Source: SIG565 sp045540055 (lineage in GTDB: Bacteria > Bacillota > Clostridia > Oscillospirales > Acutalibacteraceae). Taken from it: a stretch of DNA of 63,884 nucleotides. A model generated the notes under the pieces. The model ran no database searches. It worked only from the letters and a program-made list of their open reading frames with translations, and was not told the origin of the DNA. This document shows positions 39,692-48,582 of this stretch, one piece after another (the stretch's first letter is position 1; every line of letters starts with the position of its first letter). The stretch covers positions 1-63,884 of the forward strand of contig JAZQGO010000010.1 in NCBI GenBank assembly GCA_045540055.1, given 5' to 3'. The position numbers and the translations under genes were made by a program.

Positions 39692-39702
39692 TGAATTAAC
39701 TG

Positions 39703-39731
39703 TTGACATTGTACAAGATATACCTTATAAT
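39703..39731 (+). promoter_or_regulatory. Promoter of nrdD
   Basis: TTGACA (39703-39708), 17 bases and TATAAT (39726-39731) match consensus exactly, 67 bases before the nrdD start. Confidence 0.85.
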
Positions 39732-39798
39732 GTATCTACACCGCGCAAATTTTGCGCCTAAAAATAAGTAGAAAAAAATAAAATAAAGGAGAATAACT

Positions 39799-42162
39799 AT
39801 GTACAATGTCGTAAAGCGTGACGGAAAATTAGTTTCCTTCGACATCAGTAAAATCAGCACCGCGATTAGTCAGGCATTTGACGCCTGTCAAAAACAGTAT
39901 AATCAAGATATTATTGACTTTTTGGCGCTCAAGGTAACCGCAGCCTTCGAGCCTAAAATAGAGGATGATAAAATTTCGGTTGAACACATTCAGGACTGTG
40001 TTGAATCGGTGCTTATAAAGGCAGGCTATGATGACGTTGCTAAGGCATACATCATCTACCGCCGTCAGAGAGAAAAGGTGCGTAACATTAACGCAACAAT
40101 GGTTGACTATAAGGCAATTATAGACAACTATCTTAACGTTAACGACTGGCGTGTTAAGGAGAATTCTACCGTTACCTATTCGGTTGGCGGTCTTATTCTT
40201 TCAAACTCGGGCGCAGTTACCGCTAACTACTGGCTCTCTGAAATATATGATGATGAAATCGGCAACGCACACCGCAACGCCGACATTCATATTCACGACC
40301 TTTCAATGCTTACCGGCTACTGTGCAGGTTGGTCACTCAAGCAGTTAATTCAAGAAGGTCTCGGTGGTGTTCCGGGCAAAATCACCTCTGCACCTGCCGC
40401 TCACCTTTCGACTCTTTGCAACCAGATGGTTAACTTCCTCGGTATTATGCAGAATGAATGGGCAGGCGCACAGGCATTCTCGTCCTTTGATACCTATCTT
40501 GCTCCCTTCGTTAAGGTTGACAACCTCAGCTACAAAGAGGTTAAGCAGTGCATCCAGTCCTTCATTTACGGTGTAAATACACCTTCACGTTGGGGTACAC
40601 AGTCACCCTTTACCAACATTACTCTTGACTGGACAGTTCCTGCCGACTTAGCCGAGCACAACGCTATTGTTGGCGGCAAGGAAATGGACTTCAAATATAA
40701 AGACTGTAAAAAAGAAATGGATATGGTCAACAAGGCATTCATTGAGGTTATGGTTGAGGGCGACGCTAACGGTCGTGGCTTCCAGTATCCGATTCCGACC
40801 TATTCAATTACACGCGATTTTGACTGGTCTGAGACCGAGAACAACAAGCTTCTCTTTGAGATGACCGCAAAATACGGTACACCCTACTTCTCTAACTATA
40901 TCAACAGTGATATGGAGCCGAGCGACGTTCGTTCAATGTGCTGTCGCTTAAGACTTGATTTGCGTGAGCTTCGCAAGAAGTCGGGTGGTTTCTTCGGTAG
41001 CGGTGAGTCGACCGGTTCTGTAGGTGTTGTTACCATTAACCTACCACGTATCGCTTATCTCGCAAAGGACGAGGCTGACTTCTATGCACGTCTTGACAAG
41101 ATGATGGATATTTCTGCACGTTCACTTAAGGTTAAGCGTGACGTTATTACAAAGCTTCTTGATGCAGGTCTTTACCCCTACACCAAGCGTTATCTCGGCA
41201 CCTTTAACAACCACTTCTCGACCATCGGTCTTGTTGGTATGAACGAGGTTGGTCTTAACGCTAAGTGGCTTAGAGCCGATATGACAACTGAAAAGACACA
41301 GCAGTTTGCTAAGGATGTTCTTAATCATATGAGAGAGCGCCTTTCTGACTATCAGGTACAGTACGGCGACCTCTACAACCTTGAGGCTACACCTGCTGAG
41401 TCAACCGCATTCCGTCTTGCTAAGCACGACCTAAAGTTCTATCCCGATATCATTACTGCAGGTCAGAGCAACTGTGGTACACCATACTACACCAACAGCT
41501 CACACCTGCCCGTTGGTTATACTGAGGATATCTTCACAGCCCTCGATATGCAGGATGAGCTTCATACACTCTACACCTCGGGTACTGTTTTCCATGCATT
41601 CCTTGGTGAGAAGCTACCTAACTGGCAGTCCTGCGCAAATCTTGTAAGAAAGATTGCCGAAAATTACAGACTTCCCTACTACTCAATTTCTCCGACCTAC
41701 TCGGTATGTAAGAACCACGGTTATATTGCCGGTGAGTCCTTCACCTGCCCCGACTGTGGTGAGGAGGCTGAGGTTTACAGCCGTATCACAGGCTACTACC
41801 GCCCTGTAAAGAACTGGAACGACGGTAAGGCTCAAGAGTATAAGGAAAGAAAGGTATACGATATTTCGAAGTCTACTCTTAAGCGTACGGGTGCTCCTGA
41901 AGCTTGCGAATGCGAGGAGCAGACAGCAGGCGGCGCAGATGCTACCTACCTTTTCACAACCGCTACCTGCCCCAACTGCAAGATAGCTTGTGCACTTCTT
42001 GACAAGGCTGGCGTTCAGTACAAAAAGCTGCTTGCTAATGAGCATGTAGATTTGGTTGAAACCTACGGCATAAAGCAGGCTCCCACACTCATCGTTGTTA
42101 AGGACGGTATGGTAGCTAAATACGTAGGCGTTTCGGATATCAAAAAAATGTTAGGCGCGTAA
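39799..42162 (+). CDS. nrdD: Anaerobic ribonucleoside-triphosphate reductase fused to a thioredoxin-fold domain
   Basis: 787-residue class III reductase making deoxynucleotides without oxygen. An N-terminal ATP-cone (about 1-90, VVKRDGKLVSFDISKIS) provides allosteric control. The barrel follows. The zinc site region is CKNHGYIAGESFTCPDCGEE, and the glycyl radical glycine is at about G665 in RITGYYRP. After an ECEEQTAGGAD linker, about residues 712-787 form a glutaredoxin/thioredoxin-like domain with redox pair C724-P-N-C727 and cis-Pro in QAPTLIVV. trxB starts 12 bases downstream. The fusion suggests this enzyme takes electrons from thioredoxin reductase through its own tail rather than from formate. 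Confidence 0.95.
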   Translation: MYNVVKRDGKLVSFDISKISTAISQAFDACQKQYNQDIIDFLALKVTAAFEPKIEDDKISVEHIQDCVESVLIKAGYDDVAKAYIIYRRQREKVRNINATMVDYKAIIDNYLNVNDWRVKENSTVTYSVGGLILSNSGAVTANYWLSEIYDDEIGNAHRNADIHIHDLSMLTGYCAGWSLKQLIQEGLGGVPGKITSAPAAHLSTLCNQMVNFLGIMQNEWAGAQAFSSFDTYLAPFVKVDNLSYKEVKQCIQSFIYGVNTPSRWGTQSPFTNITLDWTVPADLAEHNAIVGGKEMDFKYKDCKKEMDMVNKAFIEVMVEGDANGRGFQYPIPTYSITRDFDWSETENNKLLFEMTAKYGTPYFSNYINSDMEPSDVRSMCCRLRLDLRELRKKSGGFFGSGESTGSVGVVTINLPRIAYLAKDEADFYARLDKMMDISARSLKVKRDVITKLLDAGLYPYTKRYLGTFNNHFSTIGLVGMNEVGLNAKWLRADMTTEKTQQFAKDVLNHMRERLSDYQVQYGDLYNLEATPAESTAFRLAKHDLKFYPDIITAGQSNCGTPYYTNSSHLPVGYTEDIFTALDMQDELHTLYTSGTVFHAFLGEKLPNWQSCANLVRKIAENYRLPYYSISPTYSVCKNHGYIAGESFTCPDCGEEAEVYSRITGYYRPVKNWNDGKAQEYKERKVYDISKSTLKRTGAPEACECEEQTAGGADATYLFTTATCPNCKIACALLDKAGVQYKKLLANEHVDLVETYGIKQAPTLIVVKDGMVAKYVGVSDIKKMLGA

Positions 42163-42174
42163 AGGTAAAATTTT

Positions 42175-43074
42175 ATGTATGATATTATAATCATCGGCGG
42201 CGGCCCTGCGGGGCTGACCGCCGCGCTCTATGCCAGAAGAGCAAATAAAAGTGTTCTGGTAATTGAAAAAGGCTCCTTTGGTGGACAGATAACATATTCG
42301 CCCAAGGTTGAAAATATCCCCGGCTTTGCAACAATTACAGGTAATGAATTTGCCGAAAAGCTTGTTGAACAGGTGTTAGAACAGGGCGCCGACGTTGAAT
42401 GTGCCGAAGTATCGGGCGTTACAAACGGTGACACAAAAACTGTACACACCGATTCGGGCGACTTTGAGGGAAAAGCCGTTATAATTGCTACGGGTGCTAA
42501 ACACCGTATGTTAGGTATCGCCAACGAAGAAAAATTTGTTGGCGAGGGCATCTCCTTCTGCGCTGTTTGTGACGGCGCATTTTACGAGGGCAAAACCGTT
42601 GCGGTTATCGGCGGCGGTAACTCTGCACTTCAAGAGGCTCTTTTGCTTTGTGACCTTGCAAAAAAGGTTTACGTTGTGCAAAATCTCGACTTTTTTACCG
42701 GTGAGGACAAGCTTGTAGAACAGCTCAAAACAAAGCAAAACGCCGAAATTATTTTGGGTAACACTGTCGACCGACTTTTAGGCGGAAACGAGCTTGAGGG
42801 CATTGTTATAAAAAATGCCGCTGGTGAAACCACCGAGCTAAAGCTCGACGGCATGTTTGTCGCCATCGGTCTTATTCCCCAAAATGAGCCCTTCGCATCA
42901 CTTATCAAGCTTAACGACTGGGGCTACGTTGATGCAACCGAAGCTTGTGTTACCGATACCGACGGTATTTTTGTTGCAGGTGACTGCCGCAGCAAGCGAA
43001 TTCGTCAGGTGGCAACCGCCGCCGCAGATGGTGCCGTTGCAGCACTCGCCGCTTGCGATTATATTGACAGATAA
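42175..43074 (+). CDS. trxB: Thioredoxin-disulfide reductase
   Basis: 299-residue FAD enzyme of the low-molecular-weight type. The FAD motif is IIIIGGGPAGLTAALYARRA, the active-site disulfide is C129-A-V-C132 in FCAVCDGAF, the NADPH motif is VAVIGGGNSALQEALLL, and the C-terminal FAD motif is DGIFVAGDCRSKRIRQ. It reduces thioredoxin-fold proteins with NADPH. It lies 12 bases after nrdD, whose C-terminal domain carries a CPNC thioredoxin-like site, so the fused domain is its likely partner. Two hairpins follow the gene. The co-operon with nrdD links this copy to deoxynucleotide synthesis. Confidence 0.95.
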   Translation: MYDIIIIGGGPAGLTAALYARRANKSVLVIEKGSFGGQITYSPKVENIPGFATITGNEFAEKLVEQVLEQGADVECAEVSGVTNGDTKTVHTDSGDFEGKAVIIATGAKHRMLGIANEEKFVGEGISFCAVCDGAFYEGKTVAVIGGGNSALQEALLLCDLAKKVYVVQNLDFFTGEDKLVEQLKTKQNAEIILGNTVDRLLGGNELEGIVIKNAAGETTELKLDGMFVAIGLIPQNEPFASLIKLNDWGYVDATEACVTDTDGIFVAGDCRSKRIRQVATAAADGAVAALAACDYIDR

Positions 43075-43094
43075 GCCGAAGATTACTTCGGCTT
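43073..43094 (+). terminator. Terminator of nrdD-trxB
   Basis: A 9-bp stem AAGCCGAAG / CTTCGGCTT with loop ATTA overlaps the trxB stop codon and is followed by TATTTTTTAT. Confidence 0.85.
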
Positions 43095-43106
43095 TATTTT
43101 TTATGT

Positions 43107-43140
43107 AAGAACTCTCCGTCAGTGACGGAGAGTTCTTTTT
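43107..43140. terminator. Second hairpin between trxB and the DUF3892 gene
   Basis: A stem of up to 15 bp (AAGAACTCTCCGTC and complement) is followed by TTTTT on the plus strand. It directly precedes the convergent stop codon at 43139 and may serve both strands. Confidence 0.8.
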
Positions 43141-43426
43141 ACAGTTCATTAGATACAGTCGGTAGATTGTTAAGATTATCGCTTTCCTGTCCATTAGGTA
43201 AAGATTTTAAATATTGGCTATCCTTTCTGTGAGCAATACCAACACCCGAAATCATACCCTGTTTTGCCATCTGCACAGCCGATTCCTTATCGACAATGGT
43301 TCTGTCGGATAGCTGATACCCTGTTACTCTACCGCCCTCTTTGACAAGACCCGTAATTTTTTTGGCATCGGGCTTTGCATTTGGTATTTCATCAAGCGTA
43401 TTTTTAATTAAACCTTTTGTCTCCAT
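43139..43426 (-). CDS. DUF3892 domain protein (95 aa)
   Basis: 95-residue protein whose middle is a DUF3892 domain: ITGLVKEGGRVTGYQLSDRT and IVDKESAVQMAKQGMISGVGIAHRK, ending with the characteristic YLKSLPNG. The family is found in spore-formers and has no established function. The ATG at 43426 is preceded by AAGGAGTG six bases upstream; a GTG nine bases earlier overlaps that site and is rejected. It lies next to an Mn-catalase/CotJC-type remnant reading the same way, so both may derive from one former stress or spore-coat cluster. Confidence 0.8.
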   Translation of the reverse strand: METKGLIKNTLDEIPNAKPDAKKITGLVKEGGRVTGYQLSDRTIVDKESAVQMAKQGMISGVGIAHRKDSQYLKSLPNGQESDNLNNLPTVSNEL

Positions 43427-43496
43427 TAAACACACTCCTTTATCAGTATTTTTTGTGTTTTTTATAATAATATTCTGACAAGTTTTTCAAAAAAAT

Positions 43497-43522
43497 GACC
43501 CCATAGCCTATACTATGAGGTC
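43497..43522 (-). terminator. Terminator of the Mn-catalase remnant
   Basis: GACCTCATAG / CTATGGGGTC (one mismatch) with a 6-base loop is followed on the minus strand by ATTTTTTT, 7 bases past the stop. Confidence 0.75.
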
Positions 43523-43528
43523 GCTTTT

Positions 43529-43786
43529 TTATTTATCGGAGGATACGGGTTGCGTCTGGCCCGTTGCAAATGCATTAGGTCCTGGGTCAGACATTGAAAA
43601 ATACATACGTGCAGCCTTAGTTGTACCGAAATCTCTATTTGAGCCTGAATTTTGCACCTTATTAAATGTATCTCGGAACATTTGATTGTGCGCTTCCTCA
43701 CGATTAAGAAGAAAATCGATGGTTTCGCGCACCTTTTTGTCATCAATCTGTCGATATAAATACTCGTAAACTAAACATGTGCTGTT
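43529..43786 (-). pseudogene. C-terminal remnant of a manganese catalase (CotJC-like)
   Basis: An open frame of about 85 codons encodes only the C-terminal end of an Mn-catalase family protein. It reads CLVYEYLYRQIDDKKVRETI, then DFLLNREEAHNQMF (with the E-x-x-H metal motif), NKVQNSGSNRDFG and a proline/glycine tail. Upstream the frame meets a TAA at 43787-43789 and the preceding sequence is unrelated and non-coding, so roughly the first two thirds of the protein, including the other diiron ligands, are missing. A GTG at 43732 could start a 67-residue peptide but no good ribosome site is seen. The intact terminator suggests recent truncation. Confidence 0.75.
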
Positions 43787-43885
43787 TTACGATAAAAATA
43801 AGAAAGGATTGGTGTTATTTGTTTGTTTAATATTTTTGAATCAGTAAAATTCGACAGGAGAATGTAAAAAACATTTATAAAAAGA

Positions 43886-43922
43886 AAAATCCAAACTCGA
43901 CAAATAGTCGAATTTGGATTTT
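43886..43922 (-). terminator. Terminator of tRNA-Pro
   Basis: A 16-bp imperfect stem (AAAATCCAAATTCGAC with GTCGAGTTTGGATTTT) is followed on the minus strand by TCTTTTT, directly after the tRNA 3' end. Confidence 0.85.
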
Positions 43923-43998
43923 TGGTCGAGGTGACAGGGCTCGAACCTGCGGCATCTAGTTCCCAAAACTAGTGCGCTACCAACTGCGCCACACCTCG
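43923..43998 (-). tRNA. tRNA-Pro (anticodon TGG)
   Basis: The 76-base minus-strand sequence folds as a standard cloverleaf. Acceptor CGAGGTG pairs with CACCTCG, followed by discriminator A and encoded CCA. The D-loop is AGTTGGTA, the anticodon stem is CTAGT/ACTAG with loop TTTGGGA (anticodon TGG), and the T-loop is TTCGAGC. The anticodon reads proline CCN codons. Confidence 0.97.
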
Positions 43999-44149
43999 AT
44001 ATTTTGTTTTTAGTTACATAAGACACAATATCTTGCGAGTTATAATTATAAATTAAATGATAAGATTTGTCAACCGTTTATTTCTATTGAAAAATTATAA
44101 TTTTTCTGTATAATATAAGTATAGTATATTGTGGGAGGTTGTTGCCGAT

Positions 44150-44932
44150 ATGAATATTTTATGCGTTGGAGACGTTTGCGGCAGCATTGGCTGTAATGCG
44201 TTGGCACAGCATCTGCACAATATCAAAAAACAGTATGAAATCGACCTGACGGTAGTAAACGGCGAAAACTCTGCCGACGGTAACGGCATCACACCCGACA
44301 GTGCCGATTTTCTGTTCAGCATTGGTGCCGATGTAATAACAGGCGGCAACCACACACTAAGGCGGCCTGAATTCCACCCGTATCTTGATGAAAAGCCCTT
44401 TGTTCTGCGCCCAGATAATATGGAGAAGGCCGGCTACGGCGGCGGCTACTGCCTAATTGATATGGGCAGACATCGGGTTGCCGTAATAAACTTACTTGGA
44501 AACATTTATCTTGAGGCGCAAAACGCCTCTAATCCCTTTGACGCCGCAGACAAATTGCTTGCGCGCGCGCAGGATGACGGAGCTAACATTGTAATTATAG
44601 ATTTTCACGCCGAGGCTACGAGTGAGAAGCGTGCTTTAGGCTATTATTGTGACGGCAGAGCATCTGTTTTTTTCGGCACCCATACACACGTACAGACCGC
44701 CGACTGTCAGATACTGCCAAGCGGCACAGGATACATAACCGACCTTGGTATGACAGGGCCGATACAATCGGTATTGGGTGTTAAAAGCGACATCATCATA
44801 TCAAGACTTCGCCACATTGATACCAAAAAATTTGAATTAGCGCATGGTGACTGCATGATAAATGCCTGTATTTTTTCGATCGACGAAAAAAGCGGTAAAT
44901 CTGTCGACTGCAAAGCTTTATGTATAAAATAA
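44150..44932 (+). CDS. ymdB: YmdB-family metallophosphoesterase
   Basis: 260-residue cytosolic phosphodiesterase of the TIGR00282/YmdB family. Metal-binding motifs appear in order: ILCVGDVCGS (D), VVNGENSADG (E, N), GGNHTLRRPE (N, H), IIDFHAEATSEK (H) and FGTHTHVQTAD (H, H). The B. subtilis relative hydrolyses cyclic nucleotides in vitro and affects biofilm and RNA-level regulation. Length matches the family (about 260). The ATG at 44150 follows GGGAGG at long spacing; an upstream in-frame ATG overlaps that site. The peptide-binding lipoprotein gene begins 13 bases after the stop, so the two are probably co-transcribed. Confidence 0.93.
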   Translation: MNILCVGDVCGSIGCNALAQHLHNIKKQYEIDLTVVNGENSADGNGITPDSADFLFSIGADVITGGNHTLRRPEFHPYLDEKPFVLRPDNMEKAGYGGGYCLIDMGRHRVAVINLLGNIYLEAQNASNPFDAADKLLARAQDDGANIVIIDFHAEATSEKRALGYYCDGRASVFFGTHTHVQTADCQILPSGTGYITDLGMTGPIQSVLGVKSDIIISRLRHIDTKKFELAHGDCMINACIFSIDEKSGKSVDCKALCIK

Positions 44933-44945
44933 CGGGGGTAAAGGA

Positions 44946-46484
44946 ATGAAAAACAGAATTATTGCGTTGCTGTTATGTTTATGCTGTGTTGTCAGCCTTT
45001 GCGCCTGCGAGGGTGGCGACAACGCAGACTCGGGCAACACCGACGATAAGCAGACCGGCACCAAAAACACCGTAATCAGCATTGCATACAACAATACCGA
45101 CTCGTTCAACCCCTTCATTGCCGAGACCGCGCTTAACCGCAATGTTGCAAGCCTTGTTTTCGACTCGCTTTTTTACATTGATAATGATTATTCTTTACAA
45201 AACAATCTGGCCGCCTCTTACGAGTTAAAAGGTAAAACCTGTACCGTAACGCTTAAAAGCGCCACCTTTTCGGATGGCAGCTCTCTTACCGCCGATGATA
45301 TTGTCTATTCCTTTAATGCCGCTAAAAAATCGGGTGGCCGCTATAAAGCACAACTCACAAGCATGGTAAGTGCTTCGGCAGACGGCAACTCGGTTGTTTT
45401 TACCTGCAGTAAAAATGACCCGTATATGATGAATTTGCTTACCTTCCCTATCATTAAAAAGGACAGCGATAGGCTTACCGACGAAGACAAGGTAGCTTTA
45501 CCGCCAATAGGCTGTGGCCGCTATACCCTCTCGGATGACAAGAGCACCCTCACCGCCAATAAAAAATGGCACGGTGGTGCTTTAAGCGTTCAGACCGTAA
45601 GACTTATTAACGCACCCGACGAGGAATCGCTGTCACACGCTGTAGAAATCGGCGCTATTGATATTTACTACACCGACTTATCAAACGGCACTATTTTGAG
45701 AATGAGCGGCTCAAGACAGAATATCAATCTTAATAATCTCGTGTATATCGGCATCAATCATTCAAGCAAGATGATGCAAAAAAGTAATATGCGTCAGGCA
45801 ATATCTGCCGCACTTGACCGTTCAAAGATATGCGAATCGGCTTTTTTCACAAACGCGGTTGCCGCAACAGGCATTTTTAACCCCTCCTGGGAGCCTACAA
45901 AAAGCATACAAAGCATACAAACTTCAGCAAATAGTGAAATTGCTATTGAGAATTTGGAACAAATCGGTTATAATAAAAAGGATAATGAGGATTATTTTGA
46001 AAATGCAAACGGCGATAACATTACGGTGCGCTTGCTTGTAAACGAGGAAAATAAGTTCCGCGTGGGACTTGCTGATATGGTTGTTTCTCAACTCAAAAGT
46101 GTAGGAATCAAGGTTGTTGTTGAGAAGGTTTCTTACAATAAGTATCTCACCCGACTGAAAAGCGGTAGCTTTGATTTATACATCGGCGAGGTTAATATTC
46201 TTGATAATATGGATATGACCGAGCTATTATGTGCGGGCGGCAAGGCAGCCTACGGTATTAAGAAAAACGATGAGACCAATAAGACAACTCAAAATATGAT
46301 AAAAAGCTTTTATAACGGCAAGGCTACGGTCGCCGATATTGCTGCTTACGCCATTTCGGAGATGCCCATTATACCGATATGCTACCGCACCGGCGTTCTA
46401 CTTTGCTGTGACGATATTAAAACCAATGTTCAGTCATATTCTGGCAACATTTACTACCCAATAAATACTATGAAAATAAACTGA
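44946..46484 (+). CDS. Extracellular solute-binding lipoprotein, family 5 (peptide type)
   Basis: 512-residue secreted lipoprotein. The signal peptide IIALLLCLCCVVSLCAC ends in lipobox LCAC, giving lipidation at the second cysteine, followed by a D/G/N-rich linker. The mature part is an SBP_bac_5 domain: NNTDSFNPFIAETALNRN, FSDGSSLTADDIVYSFNAA, NMRQAISAALDRSKICESAF and a C-terminal VSYNKYLTRLKSGSFDLYIG. The family binds oligopeptides, dipeptides, nickel or sugars for ABC import. No permease or ATPase gene is adjacent, so it is an orphan that must borrow a transporter or act as a sensor. It follows ymdB closely and is followed by asp23 after 18 bases. Confidence 0.92.
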   Translation: MKNRIIALLLCLCCVVSLCACEGGDNADSGNTDDKQTGTKNTVISIAYNNTDSFNPFIAETALNRNVASLVFDSLFYIDNDYSLQNNLAASYELKGKTCTVTLKSATFSDGSSLTADDIVYSFNAAKKSGGRYKAQLTSMVSASADGNSVVFTCSKNDPYMMNLLTFPIIKKDSDRLTDEDKVALPPIGCGRYTLSDDKSTLTANKKWHGGALSVQTVRLINAPDEESLSHAVEIGAIDIYYTDLSNGTILRMSGSRQNINLNNLVYIGINHSSKMMQKSNMRQAISAALDRSKICESAFFTNAVAATGIFNPSWEPTKSIQSIQTSANSEIAIENLEQIGYNKKDNEDYFENANGDNITVRLLVNEENKFRVGLADMVVSQLKSVGIKVVVEKVSYNKYLTRLKSGSFDLYIGEVNILDNMDMTELLCAGGKAAYGIKKNDETNKTTQNMIKSFYNGKATVADIAAYAISEMPIIPICYRTGVLLCCDDIKTNVQSYSGNIYYPINTMKIN

Positions 46485-46502
46485 TTCTAAGGAGGATTAT
46501 TT

Positions 46503-46853
46503 ATGATAGCTTATGAAACGAGATTAGGTACAGTTAATTTTTCCGACGGATATCTTTCCAAGCTTATCGGAAACACTGTTTCAACCTGCTACGGCGTTGT
46601 CGGTATGGCACCGGGCGGCAGAAAGCAGCATTTTATGCACCTGTTTTCTAAAAAGCACTACACCGACAAGGGTGTTATTGTACGCGGTACAGCCGATAGC
46701 ATTATTGTTGAAATTCACATAATTGTATCCTACGGCATGAACATAAACGCAATTGCTAAAAGCATTGTAAATAAAGTTAGATTCGCCGTAACCGAAGCGA
46801 CCGGTATTAAGGTTGAAAAGGTTTTGGTTAAGGTTGATGGCATCCAAGAATAA
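46503..46853 (+). CDS. Asp23/Gls24 family envelope stress protein
   Basis: 116-residue Asp23 domain protein: VNFSDGYLSKLIGNTVSTCY, VRGTADSIIVEIHIIVSYGM and IVNKVRFAVTEATGIKVEKV form the conserved core. The family associates with the inner face of the membrane or with envelope homeostasis. It is always found in Firmicutes upstream of the DAK2/YloV gene and recG, as here, and co-transcription with both is likely. GGAGG precedes the ATG. It is sometimes annotated YloU. Confidence 0.93.
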   Translation: MIAYETRLGTVNFSDGYLSKLIGNTVSTCYGVVGMAPGGRKQHFMHLFSKKHYTDKGVIVRGTADSIIVEIHIIVSYGMNINAIAKSIVNKVRFAVTEATGIKVEKVLVKVDGIQE

Positions 46854-46886
46854 TTAGGGTGACAAGAGTTAAAGGAGTGTTTTTAT

Positions 46887-48572
46887 TTGTTTAACGGAAA
46901 TACACTGCGTGACGCGATTATTTCGGCTGCTAACAACATAGCCAATCTTCGTAAGCAGGTAGATGATCTTAATGTATTCCCTGTTCCCGACGGTGACACA
47001 GGTACAAATATGTCTTTAAGTATCGGCAACGCAGCCCGCGAGCTTGAGCGTCTTGAGGATGAAACAGCAGGCAAGGTAGCCGCTGTTGCCGCCTCGGCAT
47101 TGCTTCGCGGCGCACGCGGTAACTCGGGTGTTATTACTTCCCTGTTATTCCGTGGTATTGCGAACGGTTTAAAGGGAGCTGATGAAGTAACCGCATCAAA
47201 TCTTGCCGATGCTTTCAAGCTAGGTGTTGAGGCCGCTTACAAGGCCGTTATGAAGCCCACAGAGGGTACAATTCTTACAGTAGCACGTGTAGCATCGGAA
47301 TACGCCGCCGCTGCCTTAAAGGAAGACAAGGACACTATGGGCGTTTTTGAGGCCGCTATGGAGGGTGCAAACAAGGCTTTGGCCGAGACCCCCGAGCTAT
47401 TACCTGTGCTTAAGCAGGCAGGCGTTGTTGACGCAGGCGGAAGAGGCTTTGTAGTTATACTTGAAGGTATGTATTCTGTATTTAAAGACGGTGTTATTAT
47501 AAGCGCAAACGCCGCCGACACTGCCGCAGATGAGGGTAGTGACGACGAGTGGGAAAGCCGCAACGCCGCAGGTGAATTCGAGACCGAAATCACCTTCACC
47601 TACTGTACAGAATTTATTGTTAACCGTGATCCCGAAATCACACGCGAGCCGTTAGAGTTACGCGCATTTCTTGAGACCATCGGCGACTGTGTTGTAGTTG
47701 TTGACGATGAAGAGATTATAAAGGTTCACGTTCACACCGACCATCCCGGTAAGGCGCTTGAAGAGGGTATCACCTTCGGTCAGTTGGTTAAGCTTAAGAT
47801 TGAAAATATGCGTGACCAGCACGAGCGTGCTAAGCACGAGGCGCAGCAGAAGCCTAAGAAATCGGCAAAAAGCACCGACGGAAAAGAAATCTTTAAACCC
47901 GTCGAGCCGACAAAGCCCACAGGTTTCGTATCGGTCAGTGCAGGTAGCGGTCTTGAGCAATTATTCAAGGATTTAGGTGTTGACACCGTGGTTTCGGGTG
48001 GTCAGACGATGAACCCGAGCACCGATGATATACTGCGTGCTATAGAAGCCACTCCTGCGCACACCGTATATGTATTACCCAACAACAAAAACATTATTAT
48101 GGCCGCTGAACAGACCATTCCGCTTAGCACAAGGAAGGTAGTTGTTCTGCATACACGCACCGTGCCGCAGGGCATAACGGCGCTTCTTAACTTTGACCCC
48201 GATGCCGATGAGGACGCTAATGTTATTTCTATGACCAAGGCATTCAGCGCCATATCAACCGGTCAGATAACCTTTGCCGCAAGAAATTCAAATTTCGATG
48301 GCAAGGATATCAAGGAGGGCGAGCTTTTAGCGCTTGATAACGGTAAGGTTTCCTTCACCGAAACCGATATGGAAAAATGTATTCTTAAGCTCGTAAAACA
48401 GCTTATTAAAAAGGACAGTAGCTTCTTGACCGTTATCTACGGTGAGGACGTCAGCGACTCAAGCGCACAGAAGATTGAGACCCTGCTTAACTCTAAATTC
48501 GGCGATAAGCTTGAAATTACTCTGGTTAACGGCGGTCAGCCTGTATACTATTATATTCTTTCTGTAGAATAA
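46887..48572 (+). CDS. fakA: DAK2-domain fatty acid kinase-like protein (FakA/YloV)
   Basis: 561-residue kinase. The N-terminal DAK2/DhaL domain (about 1-195) has the nucleotide and metal motif NVFPVPDGDTGTNMSLSI and LLRGARGNSGVITSLLFRGI. A middle domain (about 220-310) includes TYCTEFIVN and HVHTDHPGKALEEG. A charged linker (KPKKSAKSTDGKEIFK) leads to the C-terminal FakB-binding-type region (SGGQTMNPSTDDIL). FakA phosphorylates fatty acids carried by FakB proteins for phospholipid synthesis; no fakB is in the window. The start is TTG at 46887 with AAAGGAGTG upstream. It lies between asp23 and recG in the conserved order. Confidence 0.93.
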   Translation: MFNGNTLRDAIISAANNIANLRKQVDDLNVFPVPDGDTGTNMSLSIGNAARELERLEDETAGKVAAVAASALLRGARGNSGVITSLLFRGIANGLKGADEVTASNLADAFKLGVEAAYKAVMKPTEGTILTVARVASEYAAAALKEDKDTMGVFEAAMEGANKALAETPELLPVLKQAGVVDAGGRGFVVILEGMYSVFKDGVIISANAADTAADEGSDDEWESRNAAGEFETEITFTYCTEFIVNRDPEITREPLELRAFLETIGDCVVVVDDEEIIKVHVHTDHPGKALEEGITFGQLVKLKIENMRDQHERAKHEAQQKPKKSAKSTDGKEIFKPVEPTKPTGFVSVSAGSGLEQLFKDLGVDTVVSGGQTMNPSTDDILRAIEATPAHTVYVLPNNKNIIMAAEQTIPLSTRKVVVLHTRTVPQGITALLNFDPDADEDANVISMTKAFSAISTGQITFAARNSNFDGKDIKEGELLALDNGKVSFTETDMEKCILKLVKQLIKKDSSFLTVIYGEDVSDSSAQKIETLLNSKFGDKLEITLVNGGQPVYYYILSVE

Positions 48573-48582
48573 GGAATTTGTA

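Noticed and set aside
43513..43746. 77-residue frame overlapping the Mn-catalase remnant
   Set aside because: It reads a different frame with no family match, whereas the 43529-43786 frame gives a clear Mn-catalase tail.
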